A stretch of 64,000 bases of DNA, taken from the NCBI GenBank assembly GCA_944470555.2, contig OX104134.1, positions 51,823,890 to 51,887,889 of the forward strand, written 5' to 3'. The DNA comes from Heterobilharzia americana (taxonomy: Eukaryota; Platyhelminthes; Trematoda; Strigeidida; Schistosomatidae). Each line of letters begins with the position of its first letter. The first letter of the stretch is position 1. Shown here piece after piece: positions 32,707 through 46,000 of the stretch. The notes under the pieces were generated by a model. The model did no database searches. It was not told the DNA's origin and saw only the letters and a list, made by a program, of their open reading frames with translations. A program made the position numbers and the translations under genes.

Positions 32707-33171
32707 TTAGAGAACTGCCATGACTCCTGTCTGTGTAGGTACCTGGAAGAGAATAGTAAGGTAGTGGTAAAGGAATGAAGAGAGAATAAAGAAGAGAGTG
32801 AAGTAGCACCATAGAGACTCTGGGAGCTGGGTTAAGGCCGTATCGCTAACCATCCTTGCCTTTAAACAGGAGTTTGCGTAGATAGCCACTCCCCCTCCTG
32901 CTCTATGTTCCCTGTCCCTGCGGAAGAGTTCCATGCCAGCAACACGCATCTCTTCGTCGGAGATGTCCGATGAGAGCCAGGATTCGGTGATGAATATGAT
33001 GTCGGAGTGCTGATGTTCACGCAGCGTCCTCATTTTTGCTACCTTCCCTATTAGCCCCCTAACGTTGCTGTACATACATATTAGAGTGTACCTGATGAGA
33101 GGGGAGGTCTGGATGTGTATTTTCGCGGGATGAGCGCTTACGTGGTTGAATTTAGCCTCGCCAGTCCTCAT
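32707..33171 (-). pseudogene. Truncated CR1-group ORF2 endonuclease, copy 2
   Basis: The frame and abrupt end match 14790-15251, including the junction LPESLWC then YFTLFF. It has one extra codon in the ESWLSSDISDEE stretch. The retained endonuclease third cannot be active. Confidence 0.75.
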
Positions 33172-33180
33172 AGGACTGGC
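33160..33180. promoter_or_regulatory. ORF1/ORF2 junction hairpin, copy 2
   Basis: The same perfect nine-base-pair stem with the ORF2 ATG as loop occurs here as at 15240-15260, with no change in either arm. Confidence 0.72.
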
Positions 33181-34202
33181 ATTGTTCCGTTTTTTTGTGT
33201 TTTGTTCTTAACTTGGGTGGGGGCTGTAGCAGTGGTGGCTTCTTTACTTGATGTATCTAACTCACTGGTCAGCGCCTGTGTGACGACCACTGACTCCAGA
33301 GGTCTTGGTGGTTGCCGTCTCTCCTCTTGCCTTGTGGGTCTAGGCTTACTTTCACATATACGTATTGAGCCACCCATGCGATCTTTCGCATTATACCATG
33401 CGTGCAGAACGTCTGTGAGGGAGGCATATGAGTCGAACTGGACGGCAAGTAGTCTGGGATTGGGTATGGTCTTCAGGTGCGCTGGCCTTGGCAGTCTACT
33501 GACGCTGTTGGCCGGTATACTGTTGAGACCAACTTTGGTTGAGAGCCATTGCCATTGTTGGACGTCGTGAAAGTACCGATCTTTGACCGAGCTGTCACTT
33601 GGCAATTCTGGAATCCCATGTACAACTATAGTGTTGTTTCTGTTGGGATTTCCAACCGCTGACTTTCTCTCCTCCTCTCTTACTGACCATGGCTTGTCAG
33701 GCCTGGCCCGAATTTTACAGGCATTAACAACGTCCGGTTGTCGCGAGGGGAGGAGTGTGTCTTCAGCCTCTTTGGCGGTATTTAGGGACACACGTAAAGG
33801 GGGTGGCTTATCTCGGGGTGCATGGCTTCCTCGAGAAAGGCGACACAAAGTTGCAGGGAGGGGAGGGAGTCCCAGCATCTGACAGTAGTCGGTCCACATT
33901 CGGCTGTCAAATTGTTCCCTCTCGACCAACAATGAGTCTGTCGATACATCGACGTTGAACAAAATGATCGAGTTGGTCCTCCTGTGACCTGGGTTCGTTG
34001 TGGGTGGCACGCCCGACTTACCAATGGGTTTGAGTAATTCCACTGGTTGTTTCTCAGTCACGGTGTGTGGGGTGTTCGGAATGGGTTTCGTAGAGGCTTC
34101 GGCGGTCGATGTCTTTGGCCATGCGCTTGACGTCCCCTGGGGCCGGGTAGGGGGTATGGAGACTTGACCTAATATGGTCCCCACGCGAGATGGCGTGCCC
34201 AC
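33168..34202 (-). pseudogene. CR1-group ORF1, second half (copy 2)
   Basis: A single 344-residue frame runs from MGTPSRVG to the stop that overlaps the ORF2 ATG. It includes NTIVVHGIPELP and the proline-rich end. It reads through the point where copy 1 is frameshifted. The PHD-finger half upstream is partly present to about 34390, but in another frame because of a small deletion near 34262. Confidence 0.75.
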
Positions 34203-34395
34203 AGCTGGAGCTCTAGGTCTGTTTCCAGGTCTCTCTGTGTTATCCTTTGGTGTTAACCCTACTTATTCGAGGATGCTGGTAGCTTTTGCGTGGCGGAGAG
34301 CATCTCCTTCAGGCTTTCTGTGCGGAGTGCGGGCATTTTCCTGCACTCTGGACAGATGTACCAGAACCACTTGCATGGTTGTCTCTTCACCACCC

Positions 34396-35038
34396 CACAT
34401 GAAGTGCCAACCTTGAAGACATATTCAGTGGTTTAATGGTGAGACCTTACGCTTCATGGGCTGCAAAATGAGAGCAGTTGCTGGACAGAGTCATAACTTC
34501 AGCTTAATTTATCCCTGTGAATTTGTTTGCAATGGCATTGAGCCAAACAATCACTACATGCTGCATGATACTGAGTGCTACTGGTTCCAAGCAGTGTCAT
34601 CCGTTCATACCATGATTTGAATCTAGTTATACGTGCTCTCAATGAACAGCAATAACCTATTGATTATTTGCACCTTCCTAAGCCTTACTATAGTTCGGTG
34701 ATCGATATCCTGTGTACGTTTACTGATTGTGCGACTCAATATTTGGAGTGTAGAGGCCTAATCACAGGTGCCTGCTTAAAGCTCATACTCAGTGATAAAG
34801 CCCATGTCATTATTCACTAGTGTCAAACAGTGAAAGGGTCAGTATCTAGTATTTAGGGCCAGCGAAGGTTGAATAACTGCATCCTGGCAGACTATGTATG
34901 GTGTGCCAATGTATCCTTTCTTACTTTTCTTGGATTCACAAACAACAATAACGTTCAGATGCTGCCTGTACAAACGGCATTTGTTCCTATAATTTATTAT
35001 TCGAAATATGTTAGTATTGTCATTCTTAGTATTATCTC
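34396..35038. other. No recognised feature
   Basis: This spacer lies between two LINE copies. No frame or repeat was recognised. Confidence 0.4.
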
Positions 35039-37252
35039 CAGTCCGCTGTAAAAGCAGCACTGAAGACTAACCGACTCCAGAATGGTGTCTAAAAAAGAGC
35101 CAGTGGATAGCAACAGCTTCTTCCAAACTAATGGATGCACGTGAACGCATACGCGCAGGCTCTGAGTGCAATGGAGAGCGAGCGCAACTTAAAAGTGGAC
35201 TGATGAAAAGTCTACGCAACGATCGCCAACAGTGGTGGGCAACGAAGGCTAAAGAGATGGAAAAGGCAGCGGCGATCGGTAAAAGTAGACAGTTGTTTAG
35301 ACTTATTAAAGAGACTGGAGGGAAAGGGTCGACAACAGTTAGTGAGACTGTAGGGGAGAAGGACGGATCTGCGATTCACTCGCAGGGGAGACGACCGGAA
35401 CAATGGGCAGGACACTTCGGGGAACAGTTTAACTGGCGTCCAGCCACCATTGCGTTGCCTGCTATCCAGTCAGATCCTGGATGGAACATTAAGATAGGTC
35501 CCCCAATACTAGAAGTTGAGAAAGCGATAGGTAACCTGGAACAAGGAAGGGCAGACGGACCACCTTCCGAGATATACAAAAATGGTGGTAGAGTGCTCCT
35601 AGTCAGGTTGGCGGAAGTGTTAGCTAGTATGTGGGAATCAAATACGATCCCCTCCAACTGATCTAAGTCAATGATTATTTCAGTCTTCAAGAAAGGCGAG
35701 GAAGTCCTCTTAGATAACCACAGAGGAATCAGCCTGACGAACATAGTATCCAAAATCCTTCGTTCTATAATTCTCCGACGCCTGAGTGGAGCTCGGAACA
35801 CTAAGCCCGAGAAAACCAGGCAGGCTTTAGACCTTGCCGTGGATGTATCGACCAAATATTCACACTGCACCAGGTCCTGGAACATAGGCATGCTTACAGA
35901 CGCCCGACAAATGGCGGTATTTCTCAACCTGAAGGCGGCATTTGACTCCGTTGATCGAGAAGTCTAATGGCAATGTCTGTCACTGAAAGGCGTGCCTAGT
36001 AAGTACATCACCTTATTGAAAGCTCTCTACTGGAACACTTGTGGGCACGTTAGAGCCTATGGCGAGTTGTTCAGGGAGCTATACTCATATAGTGGTGTCC
36101 GTCAAGGATGTCCACTATCCCCATTCTTATTTAATCTTATCATAGTTATTCTTATGGAGGTTTCCCTCTCGTCACCTAATTACACAGCCGTTGACCTAAT
36201 CACAGGAGAATTTTCGTTAGACCTAGAATATGCAGATGACATAGTCCTGTTAGGTGAAGACGCTGACAAGATGCAGAGTTTTCTGAACACTGAGTGGAAA
36301 CCTGAGAATATTTGGGATGCGGTTTTCACCAGCCAAATGCAAGTTTTTGCTCCAGGATTGGTCTTCAGCGGTGCCTTGGCTAACAATAGAGTGTAGTGGT
36401 TGAGTGTGTCGACCACTTCACTTACCTGGGAAGTAGGATCAGCCCTGGTGGGTTAGTTGCCAATGAAATTTCTGCACGGATACAAAGGGGCTCCATTGGC
36501 TTTCGTCAATTCACGCCGCCTATGGCGCCGCCGTGATATCAGTTTGTCTATTAAGGGTTGCGTGTACTGCACTGCAGTTCGCTCTGTTCTACTATATGCC
36601 TGTAAAACATGGCCATTGAAGGTGGAATGCATGAGAAGGCTTCAGGTGTTTGACCACCGTTGCCTTCGTAGTATAGGCCTTATTCCGTGGTGTCACCACG
36701 TAACGCAAACGTCAGGCGTAGAGTATTAGGCAGAAGAGGTAAGTCAGTTAGCGAGGCTGTGAACCTTCATCGGCTGAGATGGTTGGTACATGTGTTACAT
36801 ATGCCTAGTCACCGATTGCCCTGCCACACAATGTTGGCGGAAGTAGGTCCAAGCTGAAAAAAGGCCCGAGGCTGCCAGACTAAAACACGACACCAGTGTG
36901 TGAAGTCTTTGACGGTTAGTTTGAGCCATGTGGGGCGATGCAGACTATCCGGTTACGGTTCGAGGGACAATAGGAACCAGTAGTCCGAGACTCTAGGTGA
37001 TATGGCTCAGAAAGGATGTCAGTGGCGCAGATGTTACATACATTATCTTCATCCTAACGACGCTGTACCATTTCTCACCATTTTGTCATTCTTCTTCTCT
37101 TCCTTCTCGCACTTTATGTTTCCTTTGGCTAAATTTTCATATCTTTATCCTTCACCTCACTACCTTTCTGTTTGACGTACTGATACGAGCTGCGGCAGTT
37201 CGGACCGCTATGCAGTGAAGTCTGGTCTTATGTTGATGTTGATGATGATGCC
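35039..37252 (+). mobile_element. LINE-B copy 2, 5'-truncated with RT
   Basis: The copy starts abruptly at ctgtaaaagcagcactgaag, matching 27169 in copy 1, as expected for 5' truncation. It includes the linker, the RT and the C-terminal region with RRLQVFDHRCLRSIG and HRLRWLVHVLHMP. It ends in a short TGATGTTGATGATG repeat (about 37230-37252) that may be the 3' tail. Confidence 0.8.
35131..36720 (+). pseudogene. LINE-B reverse transcriptase
   Basis: The first frame (35131-35661) ends at an in-frame TGA where the family normally has Trp (IPSN-stop). RT blocks follow: MIISVFKKGEE, then HRGISLTNIVSKIL, then FLNLKAAFDSVDREV, then a stop at 35965, then YSGVRQGCPLSPFLFNLI and the catalytic LEYADDIVLLGED near 36226-36265. 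A later frame (36457-36729) has SVLLYACKTWPLKVE. The catalytic YADD is intact. Several stops and shifts make it inactive. Confidence 0.8.
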
Positions 37253-38559
37253 GTCTATATGATTAATGAATGAATATTTTATTCTCAAACTAACAGTTTA
37301 ACATGAGAGAAGCCAGCTTACAGGCATCATCAGATTGATAATGGTAAAGAAATCTTTGGTGGATGAGCTGTCCTTAATGATACAGAAGGTATCGCATCAG
37401 GGTTTACCATGATGATAAAAGTGACTACAGGTTATGAAAGGAACAGAAAAATACCACTTCACAATACACTCAGACTGTCTGAGTTTCGGTTGTCTCCACT
37501 CACCGTTCTTTTTACACAACAAAGTGATACAAAAACCGTTCACTATTTGACGTTTTGCGTTACATGTGACCTAGGTGGTTAACCCGGCGGTATAGTTCCG
37601 TGTTTCTTCAGATAAACGTTAACATGTTTATAGTGTCCTTGGCCAACGAAAACTCACCTCATCGACTTCAGGCAACTGTAAGTGTCAGCATAACCATACA
37701 ATCCACGTGAGTATGTAAGTCTTCGCACTTCCCACTCGTAGTGTGACCCTGCTTAGCAATAAAGACGTAATCAGATTTAGTTGTTGCTGTGCAAAGAGAT
37801 AAACATCTGAAAGACTATTACCGAATGGTGGTGGTGTTTTGCATATTGAATTCACATTGAAGCATGCAGCATTATCAGGGAGGTATGTTGACTTAATTGT
37901 CTTCTACAAAACGGAGTCAAATGAGGTGGAGTATTTGAGGCACCAGGTGAGTTTATTTTTTAGATTTAGTTGTTTGTCCAGATTTTCGCCGCCATTATGA
38001 CCGTCCAGAAGCCTTAGATCATTCATCGTAGTTGAGCTGCATCTAGGCTGATGTAGAACGTTTCAGAAAGTTGGAAATCAATAGGGGAAGACCAGATGAA
38101 GTATTCTTCCAATAACTTCCGGGATCATGTATAAAGTAGTATATTCAGTAGGTTGACAATTATGGTCAGAATTATGCTCAAGGTTTTCCCTTCAAACTTC
38201 AGCCGAAAAGAGAAGGAGAAAAGGAAAGGACGAGCAGAAACAGGAGAATGATATACCACACAAGACGAAAATGGGAAGAGAGGAGTTCCTATCTTTGAGA
38301 CGCTCGAGCCATATGTACACTTTAATTTATGCATATAAAAATGACCCTTATGATTATCCTACGTAAAATACGTACGAGTCTTTGGATATGCTGTGTTTAC
38401 TTGTAGATGTGCCGGTAAAACTGACTCTACATCAAGGTGATATATACTTTACCAATGTGTACTTTACTGACTACACAACCTAAGCTAGTGGAATAGCAGT
38501 CAAACGCCCCGTGCAATAACGTTAGGGCCCATTAAGAAAAACAAATATTTGGGATTGAT
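37253..38559. other. No recognised feature
   Basis: This is AT-rich sequence without a supportable frame or internal repeat. Confidence 0.4.
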
Positions 38560-39217
38560 GATAGTTTTACTTCACACTTTCAGTATGTTTTCGTTAGCCC
38601 AGAATGTATATATAGTGACCAAACGAGTGATAGACTCATCTGTGAGGAGCTTGTTAAATGAGGAACGAAAGACAGATAATGAACCTGCGGAACGTATTTC
38701 CTCAGGAAGTCCATTCCAGATGTGAGAGAACTTATTGAGGAAGAAATCACCTAGCACACTGGTCTTACAACACTCAGTTTTAGCTAACTGTTTGTGATTG
38801 CGTATACTGTAAATAGATGATACAACTATTTTAATTCCTGGGCCACATGGGTGCGTTTGCTTACAAAGTAGTCTAATTAAGTACAAGATTCATCCTAAGT
38901 CGCCTCTTCTAGAGAGGTTTTAGTCCTAGCGTGGTGCATCTAAAGATGTAGTCAAGGTTGCAGTCAGCTCCTGGTGTTCTTAATGTAAAGTGGCGCTGTT
39001 CCTCTTCGATTTTTAGTTTATCGTCTATTCGAAAGCTGCTTATGACAAATGAGCAGTATTCTATAATTGGACGGATGCATACTTTGTAAAGTAGGACCCT
39101 TGATTCAGTACTATAAAAGTTACGAATGGTGCATTCCACGAGTCTGCGTGACTCAGTTTAGCTGTACGCTGCCTGCTCAGAGAAATTTAAGTCACTGGAA
39201 TATCTGAGCCCCAGGTC

Positions 39218-39873
39218 TCAGACAGAACTAAGTTTCGGTAACTGTTGTCCAGACACTTCAAATATCAAGCCAGGGTTACTGTTACCGATGCAAATCCATC
39301 CACATTTGCTATTGTTGAAATGTAGAAGGGTATCAGCACACCATGAAGAAAGCTTTTCTAGTTCATGTCGAATAGCAGTCATAATGTCACCTAGCTCATG
39401 GCTATAACAAGAGTAAACGACTTTTAGGTCGCCGGCATACAGAAAGGCGTCACCTGTGGCAAGGCAGTTGCAAACACTGTTAACGTAGACAATAAACAAA
39501 AGAGACCCGAGAACGCTACCTTGCACGGCTCCACCCGTGATGTATTTTGGAGTAAACAAAGCTGAATTGATTTTGTTATTTGGGTGCGATCACTGAGAAA
39601 TGATTTTAGCCAGCTTAGCAAAGGGTTGCTAATACCTGACACTTTTAACTTTTCGAATAGTATATTATGCGAAACCATGTCAAATACCTTCGATATACAG
39701 AAGTACAGTGCAACGACTATTTTGCGTGCCTCATGACTACTGGTAATGAGGTTGAAAAAGTCGAAATGACATGTAATGCATGATCTGTTCTTCGTAAACG
39801 CGTGCTGAGACTTTGTTATAAAATCTTCTGTAAGTAGGTATTCAGACATACTGTCTTTTACAACTTTCTCCAT
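39218..39873 (-). pseudogene. CR1-group reverse transcriptase with altered catalytic box
   Basis: Frames give MEKVVKDSMSEYL, then QHAFTKNRSCITCHFDFFN, then FCISKVFDMVSHNILFEKL, then GGAVQGSVLGSLLFIVYVN, then the catalytic box FLYAGDLKVVYS. Glycine replaces the first aspartate of the usual YADD (39428-39439). The C-terminal part continues in 39139-38909 and 38886-38572 with several shifts. Confidence 0.78.
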
Positions 39874-40667
39874 AATTTACGACGGGACTGGGGTTATATT
39901 GATGGATCTGTAGTTGCTGGCACTAGCCTTGTCCCCAGATTTGTAGCGTGGAATTACAAAATTAGTTTTCCATTCAGTAGGATATGTCCCATTTTCTATC
40001 GAAAGAGTGAACAACTTAAACAGAATCAAGGGAAGGTTCTGTCCATTATTCTTTTAGGCTACTAAGTCGGGGCCGTTCACTCCTATTCCTTTCGTTGGTG
40101 GTAGTCTTTTGATGGCTTCGGCTATATTTTGCATGTAAATTCTACAGTCGCGAGATGGTTGCTGGAGAGTGATATGCTGCTGGTGGGAGTATGCGTCTGA
40201 CAACTGAAATTTCCAAACCAGTCACTAAATGATTCACAAATCCTGGCTGGGTTGCTGTAGACTGCCTCGTTATTAATCAAGTTTTGTACATCCCTTGCTG
40301 TATGAAGGCGCTTCTTTAAAAGTGATGTTAGACTGTATGCCTTGGAACTAGTTCTAAGGGCTCGTAACTCATCATTTCAGGCTTTTTGTGCACGTAAGCC
40401 TCTGAGTGATTCCAGGGTATCGTGGATCGCTTGCAGTGAGGAGAATTCCTTAGTGGAGTAGCACATATTCGACAGTCACCTGAGCTTCCTGCGATAAATG
40501 GGTGAAATGTATTCTGAGTGGCGATATAGTTTCACTGTTTTCACAAGAGCAGCAGTATCCAGACACGACTTAACATTCCTGTAAAGAAGGGATACCGTGT
40601 TTGTTAGTGAGTCAGTAGTAAAATGGTCGCCCCAAGGGGATAACCTGGTAAGCTCTGTGAGCAGTTT

Positions 40668-41243
40668 TCAGTCCATACCTTTATAGCTGCTATACTCAAT
40701 AACTTGTAAGGCTTGACTACTACACGCATTTGGTGTTCGGATAGGCAAACGACAGAATACCATTCTGTGGTCTCTACTGCAGGATTCTCCACTAACATAG
40801 GTAGTTACCGGGGTGATGTCATGGCGAAATACTAAGTCCAACATGTCGTCACCACGAGTAGGTGCGTGGACATGTTGCAGCCAACCATAGAGATCTGTCA
40901 CAGCAAGTATCTCAGCAAAGCGCTGTGGACAACAACGAGCTATCCAGTTAATCTCTGGAAGATTGAAGTCACCAGCGATCAATTTAAAATCAGCACTATG
41001 TGAGGAAGCATGAGCAAATGATTTAGCTAGGAGTTTATCCGTTTCCGCTGTTGAGCATGGCGCTCGATATACGCAACCTATGAGCGCTTCGCATTTGTCA
41101 CTATGTACCGTGACCCACAGTGAGTCAGGCACTGCGTTTGGCATATTGTCTCCAACCTTATCTGCCGTAACTTGGTTACATACATAAATGAGACAGCCAC
41201 CCCCGTGCTTATGATCTAGATCAGTGCGATAGAGTGTATCCAT
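40668..41243 (-). pseudogene. CR1-group endonuclease
   Basis: The frame has DLDHKHGGGCLIYV, then LWVTVHSDKCEALIGCVYRAP, then FKLIAGDFNLPEINW (Asp-Asn), then DMLDLVFRH, and ends near the SCSRDHRMVF terminal Asp-His pair. The domain start with the catalytic Glu lies upstream in a broken frame. This copy retains the central part of the endonuclease that is missing from the elements at 14571 and 32475. Confidence 0.75.
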
Positions 41244-41488
41244 CTATGGATAGGTCTGCATCCAGGATGCAAGGTAGAAACCATGATTCAGTTATAAGTA
41301 TTATCGTCGGTTTAGTGATTAGAACCGTTGTTCTAAGGGCAGATATTTTCTTAAGTAAGGAGCGTGCGTTAATGAGTAACTATGTAAATAGGTTTCTATG
41401 ACTAATGAACTTACCTACAATATAAGTTATACCTATCTCATTACGTTCATTTCCATGTAGTGTGCCTATAGGTGATGTGTGGTGTGTG

Positions 41489-43023
41489 TTAGAAACTAAC
41501 TGAGACTCTCCATTGGTCTGTGTTGATAAGATAGTGGGTGGGTTTGCGACATCTAAGTCTCTTGGGTGGGACATCTCGCCTATCAACATGTCTATCCCCC
41601 TGCTGATATCGCGTGTTTAAGTTCTTTATCGGTGGGTACCGGTTTGGGCGATTCCACTTTTGGGCCTGTGAATTGCGAGCTGGATACCAAAGGACGTAAA
41701 TAACGTTTGGTGACCCTAAAAAATAACGGGGTCCAGGTATGTTAACATAGTTGGCAGGCGGGGTGATATACCTAGTCCTAGGGTCATAATCATATGGGTT
41801 GCACCCTGGTCTCTTGTTCTGGTGGGAATAACTAGACCCCACAGGATTAGTTCTAATGCTGGATGTTGGCATGTTGAGGTTCATCTGTTCGTCGAAGCGA
41901 TTAGCGGTAGCATAATACCCGCCATTAAAATCCGGGTTGTGACCATGGAAATGAGTTAAGAGCTTTTTGTTCCAAGGCAGTGGTTTATGTTGTTTGGTAG
42001 CGCGTATTTGTGTTGAAGCCCTTTTGACAACGAAATATTCTTGACCGTTGTTAGACAAAATACGCTTAAAACCGCTCTGTTTAATGCTAGTATTGGGTTT
42101 AGGTCCCTGAGTTTAGCCTGAGGGCTTCCTGGTCCTAATTCTATCCTTTGATAAGATGCTCACTATACTTTGACCAGAATGGTCAGTCCTGGGAGTGGGA
42201 TTATCAGGAGCTGTCAAGTTTAATGGAGGAGTCACATCAAGGTCCACAAGTGCCTGTTTCCCAGGTGATGCTGGAGGATAACTATACACCTTTTTATTGT
42301 CACGTGTCCCCTCTATGCTTTCGGATGCCTCTGAAATTGTAGAAGGAAAGGCTAAATCATTATTAAAGTGCTTTCTACATTGACAGAGTGCTCCATCTTG
42401 CATAATAGTAAGTTCTTTGAAATTACAGCTAATCTAATGGTGTTCTGCTGCTTAATAAATTTTTTGGCGTCAAATGGCGCTAGAAACTTGAAGGTACTGG
42501 GGCAACTGCTCTGTGAAAGCTTCTTGCGTAAACGTTTGCACTCGCAGGGTATATTTACCATACCTCAGGCTTCTAGGATCTTCCCCTTAACTGTTTCTAA
42601 GTGCACGTTATCAGGTACATTGTACACTATGGCTTGGTGAGGTGGTGATAGTCGCTTTATCACCTCAGCAATGAAATCTATCAAGCTGTTGGCCCTCTGC
42701 AAGTTGTCACTTGATAGGATATTAGTTTGGCCAAACAAACAAGCTAACGAAGAAAATCTCACCAGCGTCCCTGTAGTATCATCTAAGATAATCCTAATAT
42801 CGATAATGTCATTTTGGTTTTTCTCGAGTCTTGCGGACATTCCGGAGACAACGTCTGAGGCTCTGATGATCGGTGTGCGTGGAATAGTCTCTCCCGCATC
42901 TAAACTACGGGTTGGGGCGTCTATTTCATTGCATTTAGAGACGGATCCTGAAATAGTGGTTTTAGAATCATCGCTAAAACCCTCTGTTTTCGAGCGCTTA
43001 GCTTTATTTCTTCCCTTAGTCAA
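41489..43023 (-). pseudogene. CR1-group ORF1-like region
   Basis: The first frame (43023-42565) begins MTKGRNKAKRSK and has a predicted helical LEKNQNDIIDIR stretch, then HQAIVYNVPDNVH, which resembles the start of an RNA-binding fold as in LINE ORF1 proteins. Basic and Asn/Pro-rich frames follow (42403-42113 and 42058-41489). No zinc finger was seen. Assignment as ORF1 rests on position upstream of the endonuclease. Confidence 0.5.
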
Positions 43024-43050
43024 GTTATGCCTTTTGGTTTTTTCTCCGTT

Positions 43051-46000
43051 ATGTCAACGAGAGGTTATTTAACACGTAAGGCTTGACGAATTCGCTAACC
43101 AGATATAATATACCTGTGTAATACCTTTTTTAGATGGCACTAGATACCACAGTACACAGAATGACCGATTCAGGGCAAACGACTGAAATCACGTTAAAAT
43201 GTTGTACAGTTTTCAACGTACCGCAAGTATATACACTCGTTGATGTTATTTGGGGCTCCTGTTCTGACTAATAAGTTATTGAAGCAAGTCCAGCTGTGAT
43301 TGGTTAACTGTGTAGGAACCAAAGTACCCGTAACGTTGTCATATCGCCTCTTGAGGTTTCACCGTTGCCTCACGAGAGGTACAACCCAAGCTATTTCACT
43401 AGTCAAGAAGGTCAGTGATGAAATTTATATTGCAGTGATCATGGACGGCTATTTCTTGAAGCCTCGATAAGCTCAATATGCCCATCTCATAGAAATTAAC
43501 GGGCTATGCACATAGAACTAAAATATTCCCTAAAGCGTTTGGCGGGACTAATCACAGAGGCACACTGGCACTTACGAATGTGAACATGCGTAAGGAAATT
43601 AATTTTGGTTTAGTCTATGGCAAGCGACTGATAGAATATCCATAGAAAGAAATATATTTTCGTCATCATTGCACTGGCTGCATTTCTGAGGGTACCGGAA
43701 GCAACAGCCCGTGGTTGAATTCCTGCTTCAAGGTCATTTTTTCTTTGCGAATCAGATCTTTTAGTTGAACGAGTTTCCAAGGGACCTGGGGCGTGAGCTT
43801 GGCAGCACATACTATTACGTTTCCGGAAGGACGAGGGCTCCTAATTTATGGAAAATACTTTATCCGGGGCTGGGAACTTCGCTGTTTTTAAGTATAATAT
43901 GTTTTGGTTCAACACTTATGCCATTGCTTAAGATGATGTGTCCGTTTCAAATCGATAGGGGTCATTGACATGAAATCTCTGGTGAACAAGGTGCCACTCA
44001 AGTAACTGACACGCAACTTTGGAATACCTGGATATCTGGTTTACTACGTAGACTCATGGCTGATTGCTAACTGTTATGGGGTAATCTAAGTATACACATC
44101 TTCGTCCGTCCAGTTCGAAAGGTAGCCTTCAGTTACATTAAGCCGTCGTTAGGTCAGTTTCCACTTAACTTGACTCTTTGAAGGCAAATGCGATCACTAA
44201 TTTGGAAAATTGATGCCATCTATGTAATATAGGACGTTAACATTGGCTTGTTCATGTAGGGACGCTCGTTTTAAGCTTATTTAGAGTGCAAAGAGGGCAT
44301 CATACTGAGATGCAGTGGGATAACTGATTAAGATCATATAAACCTGAACCTAATCTTCAAATATTTTAGAAGGTTAGGAGAATAAATATAGGCCTTTCCA
44401 GGTGTTGTAGCCAATTTTCTCAGGGCTGCAACTCTATGTATGCCAGCCGATTGCCAACTGAAGTCTAGGATTTTTGGATTATGGGGAAACTGCTCATAAA
44501 CTTGTTTCCACCAACCTCTCCACCTCCGCAGTGCAAAATGACAGAAAGAAGTATGGGGGCTTTCGCGGCTGCAGTCTCTTCGGGCGTTGATACTTTTCAC
44601 TCAACGCAGTGCACTGAGTCACCTTTGTGATGACCTCACTCACGACATGGACGTGAGTTGAAAAAACTTCTTGTGAACCAGTGGAATCGGAAAAAAGTCA
44701 TTCGGTACGAAAACACCCACTCTGCCACCTTCAGCAACAATTTTCAAAATTGAGGGAGGTAAGCAACACTTTTTCGGTTCTTTACGAAGGTGAAGGCACT
44801 GGGAATGGTCTTGGTGTTCATGTCGGTAGCACAGACCTCGGAGAGAAAGCGGTCTTCGTTATTTGTCTCAAAGGTTACGTCGGGGTCTATAAGATGGAGA
44901 CGGTTGCCTGTAGCGAAGAATAATATGCACTCCCACTCTTAGCAAGAGAGAAAGGCACCGACCACCGTGACCAATTATACGATACCGCATCCCTTCATAA
45001 CCGCCTGAAAGGTGGCCACAAGAAAGTCACACAGACGCAAAACCACACTGAGAAAGGATGAGATGGCGCGAATTAAATCCACCTTTACCATTCTGTTGTT
45101 CACTACAGTGTGTGTAAATGAAAGCCGCAGCGTGGAAACCAGTAGAATTGGATTCGAAGGCTACAGCGATAAAGTGGGGGGTTGCTGGGATTTTTGAGTC
45201 AACGACCACTGGGTTTCTGTCTAAAATTTGCGGGCAGGACGGCAGGACAAGGACATTTCAGAGATAATCTATACGGTGTGTGAAAAAGACGGATAGATCT
45301 GATCTTCTTGTTGGTACGTCTTCGGGTTAGCCTCTTTCAGTGGCCTCCCAACACATAAACTTCTTTTCTGGCAGTCGGCCACCTTGCCACAACGTAATGA
45401 TGTGCAAGCTTGATTATCATGCTCTATGAGGGTGTCTTTCAGAGATTTAAGTGACGGGGACGCGGAGCAAGAAAGTGCCCCATGGATTCATTTTTTAGAA
45501 AATGGTATTGGTACCTACCACTGAAACTCGTGCTATTCTATATTATTCTCCAACTTCGTAATAGAAGCCATCGATTTTTTATTTGCCGACAAGTTAGGTG
45601 AACATTGGAGGGGGGGGAGAGGGTTGGAAATATTTTTCCTGGATCCTTCTGACTAGGCTGTGTGGATCGAATGCAAACCTGAAGATATCACTTATGTCAT
45701 GAGTAAGTCCGTCCGACTTGCGGTTTAGAATTTTCGCCAAAAATGCGACAAAACATTTTGACTTCCGATAGGCAGAGGAAACTGGAAGTGTTTGCACCAA
45801 AACCTTGACAGCCGAATAATGCCGGTATCGTTCCCTGACTGTCAACGTGTTTGCGTTGTATCCAGGGAACGTTTTTCGCTGCAGAGCATCATTCTACCAG
45901 GCTGAGGCAAGAGTCGAGATGCCTAATGATATAAAAGCCTACGGGTCTAACATTCAGTCACTCGAAAGTGATGGAATTCCTTGAGTTTGACGGTTTGTGG

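Larger units (their letters stand above)
32475..34395 (-). mobile_element. CR1-group element with ORF1 and truncated ORF2 (copy 2, 5'-truncated)
   Basis: This is nearly identical to 14571-16470. It has the same heptamer-type 3' tail (tccaatatccgatatccaatatt at its left end) and the same ORF2 truncation point. It stops abruptly at about 34395 inside the PHD-finger region, the usual 5' truncation of target-primed reverse transcription. Flanking DNA differs from copy 1, so the two are separate insertions. Confidence 0.82.
38560..43050 (-). mobile_element. CR1-group LINE, long degenerate minus-strand copy
   Basis: From right to left this copy has ORF1-like frames (43023-41489), an endonuclease (41243-40668), an RT (39873-39218) and the C-terminal domain (39139-38572). 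The order and motifs match the plus-strand copy at 27661-31660. It is an old, roughly full-length insertion broken by many shifts. Confidence 0.78.

Noticed and set aside
45609..45622. G-run as a regulatory or quadruplex element
   Set aside because: It is a single short run without the further G tracts needed for a quadruplex.
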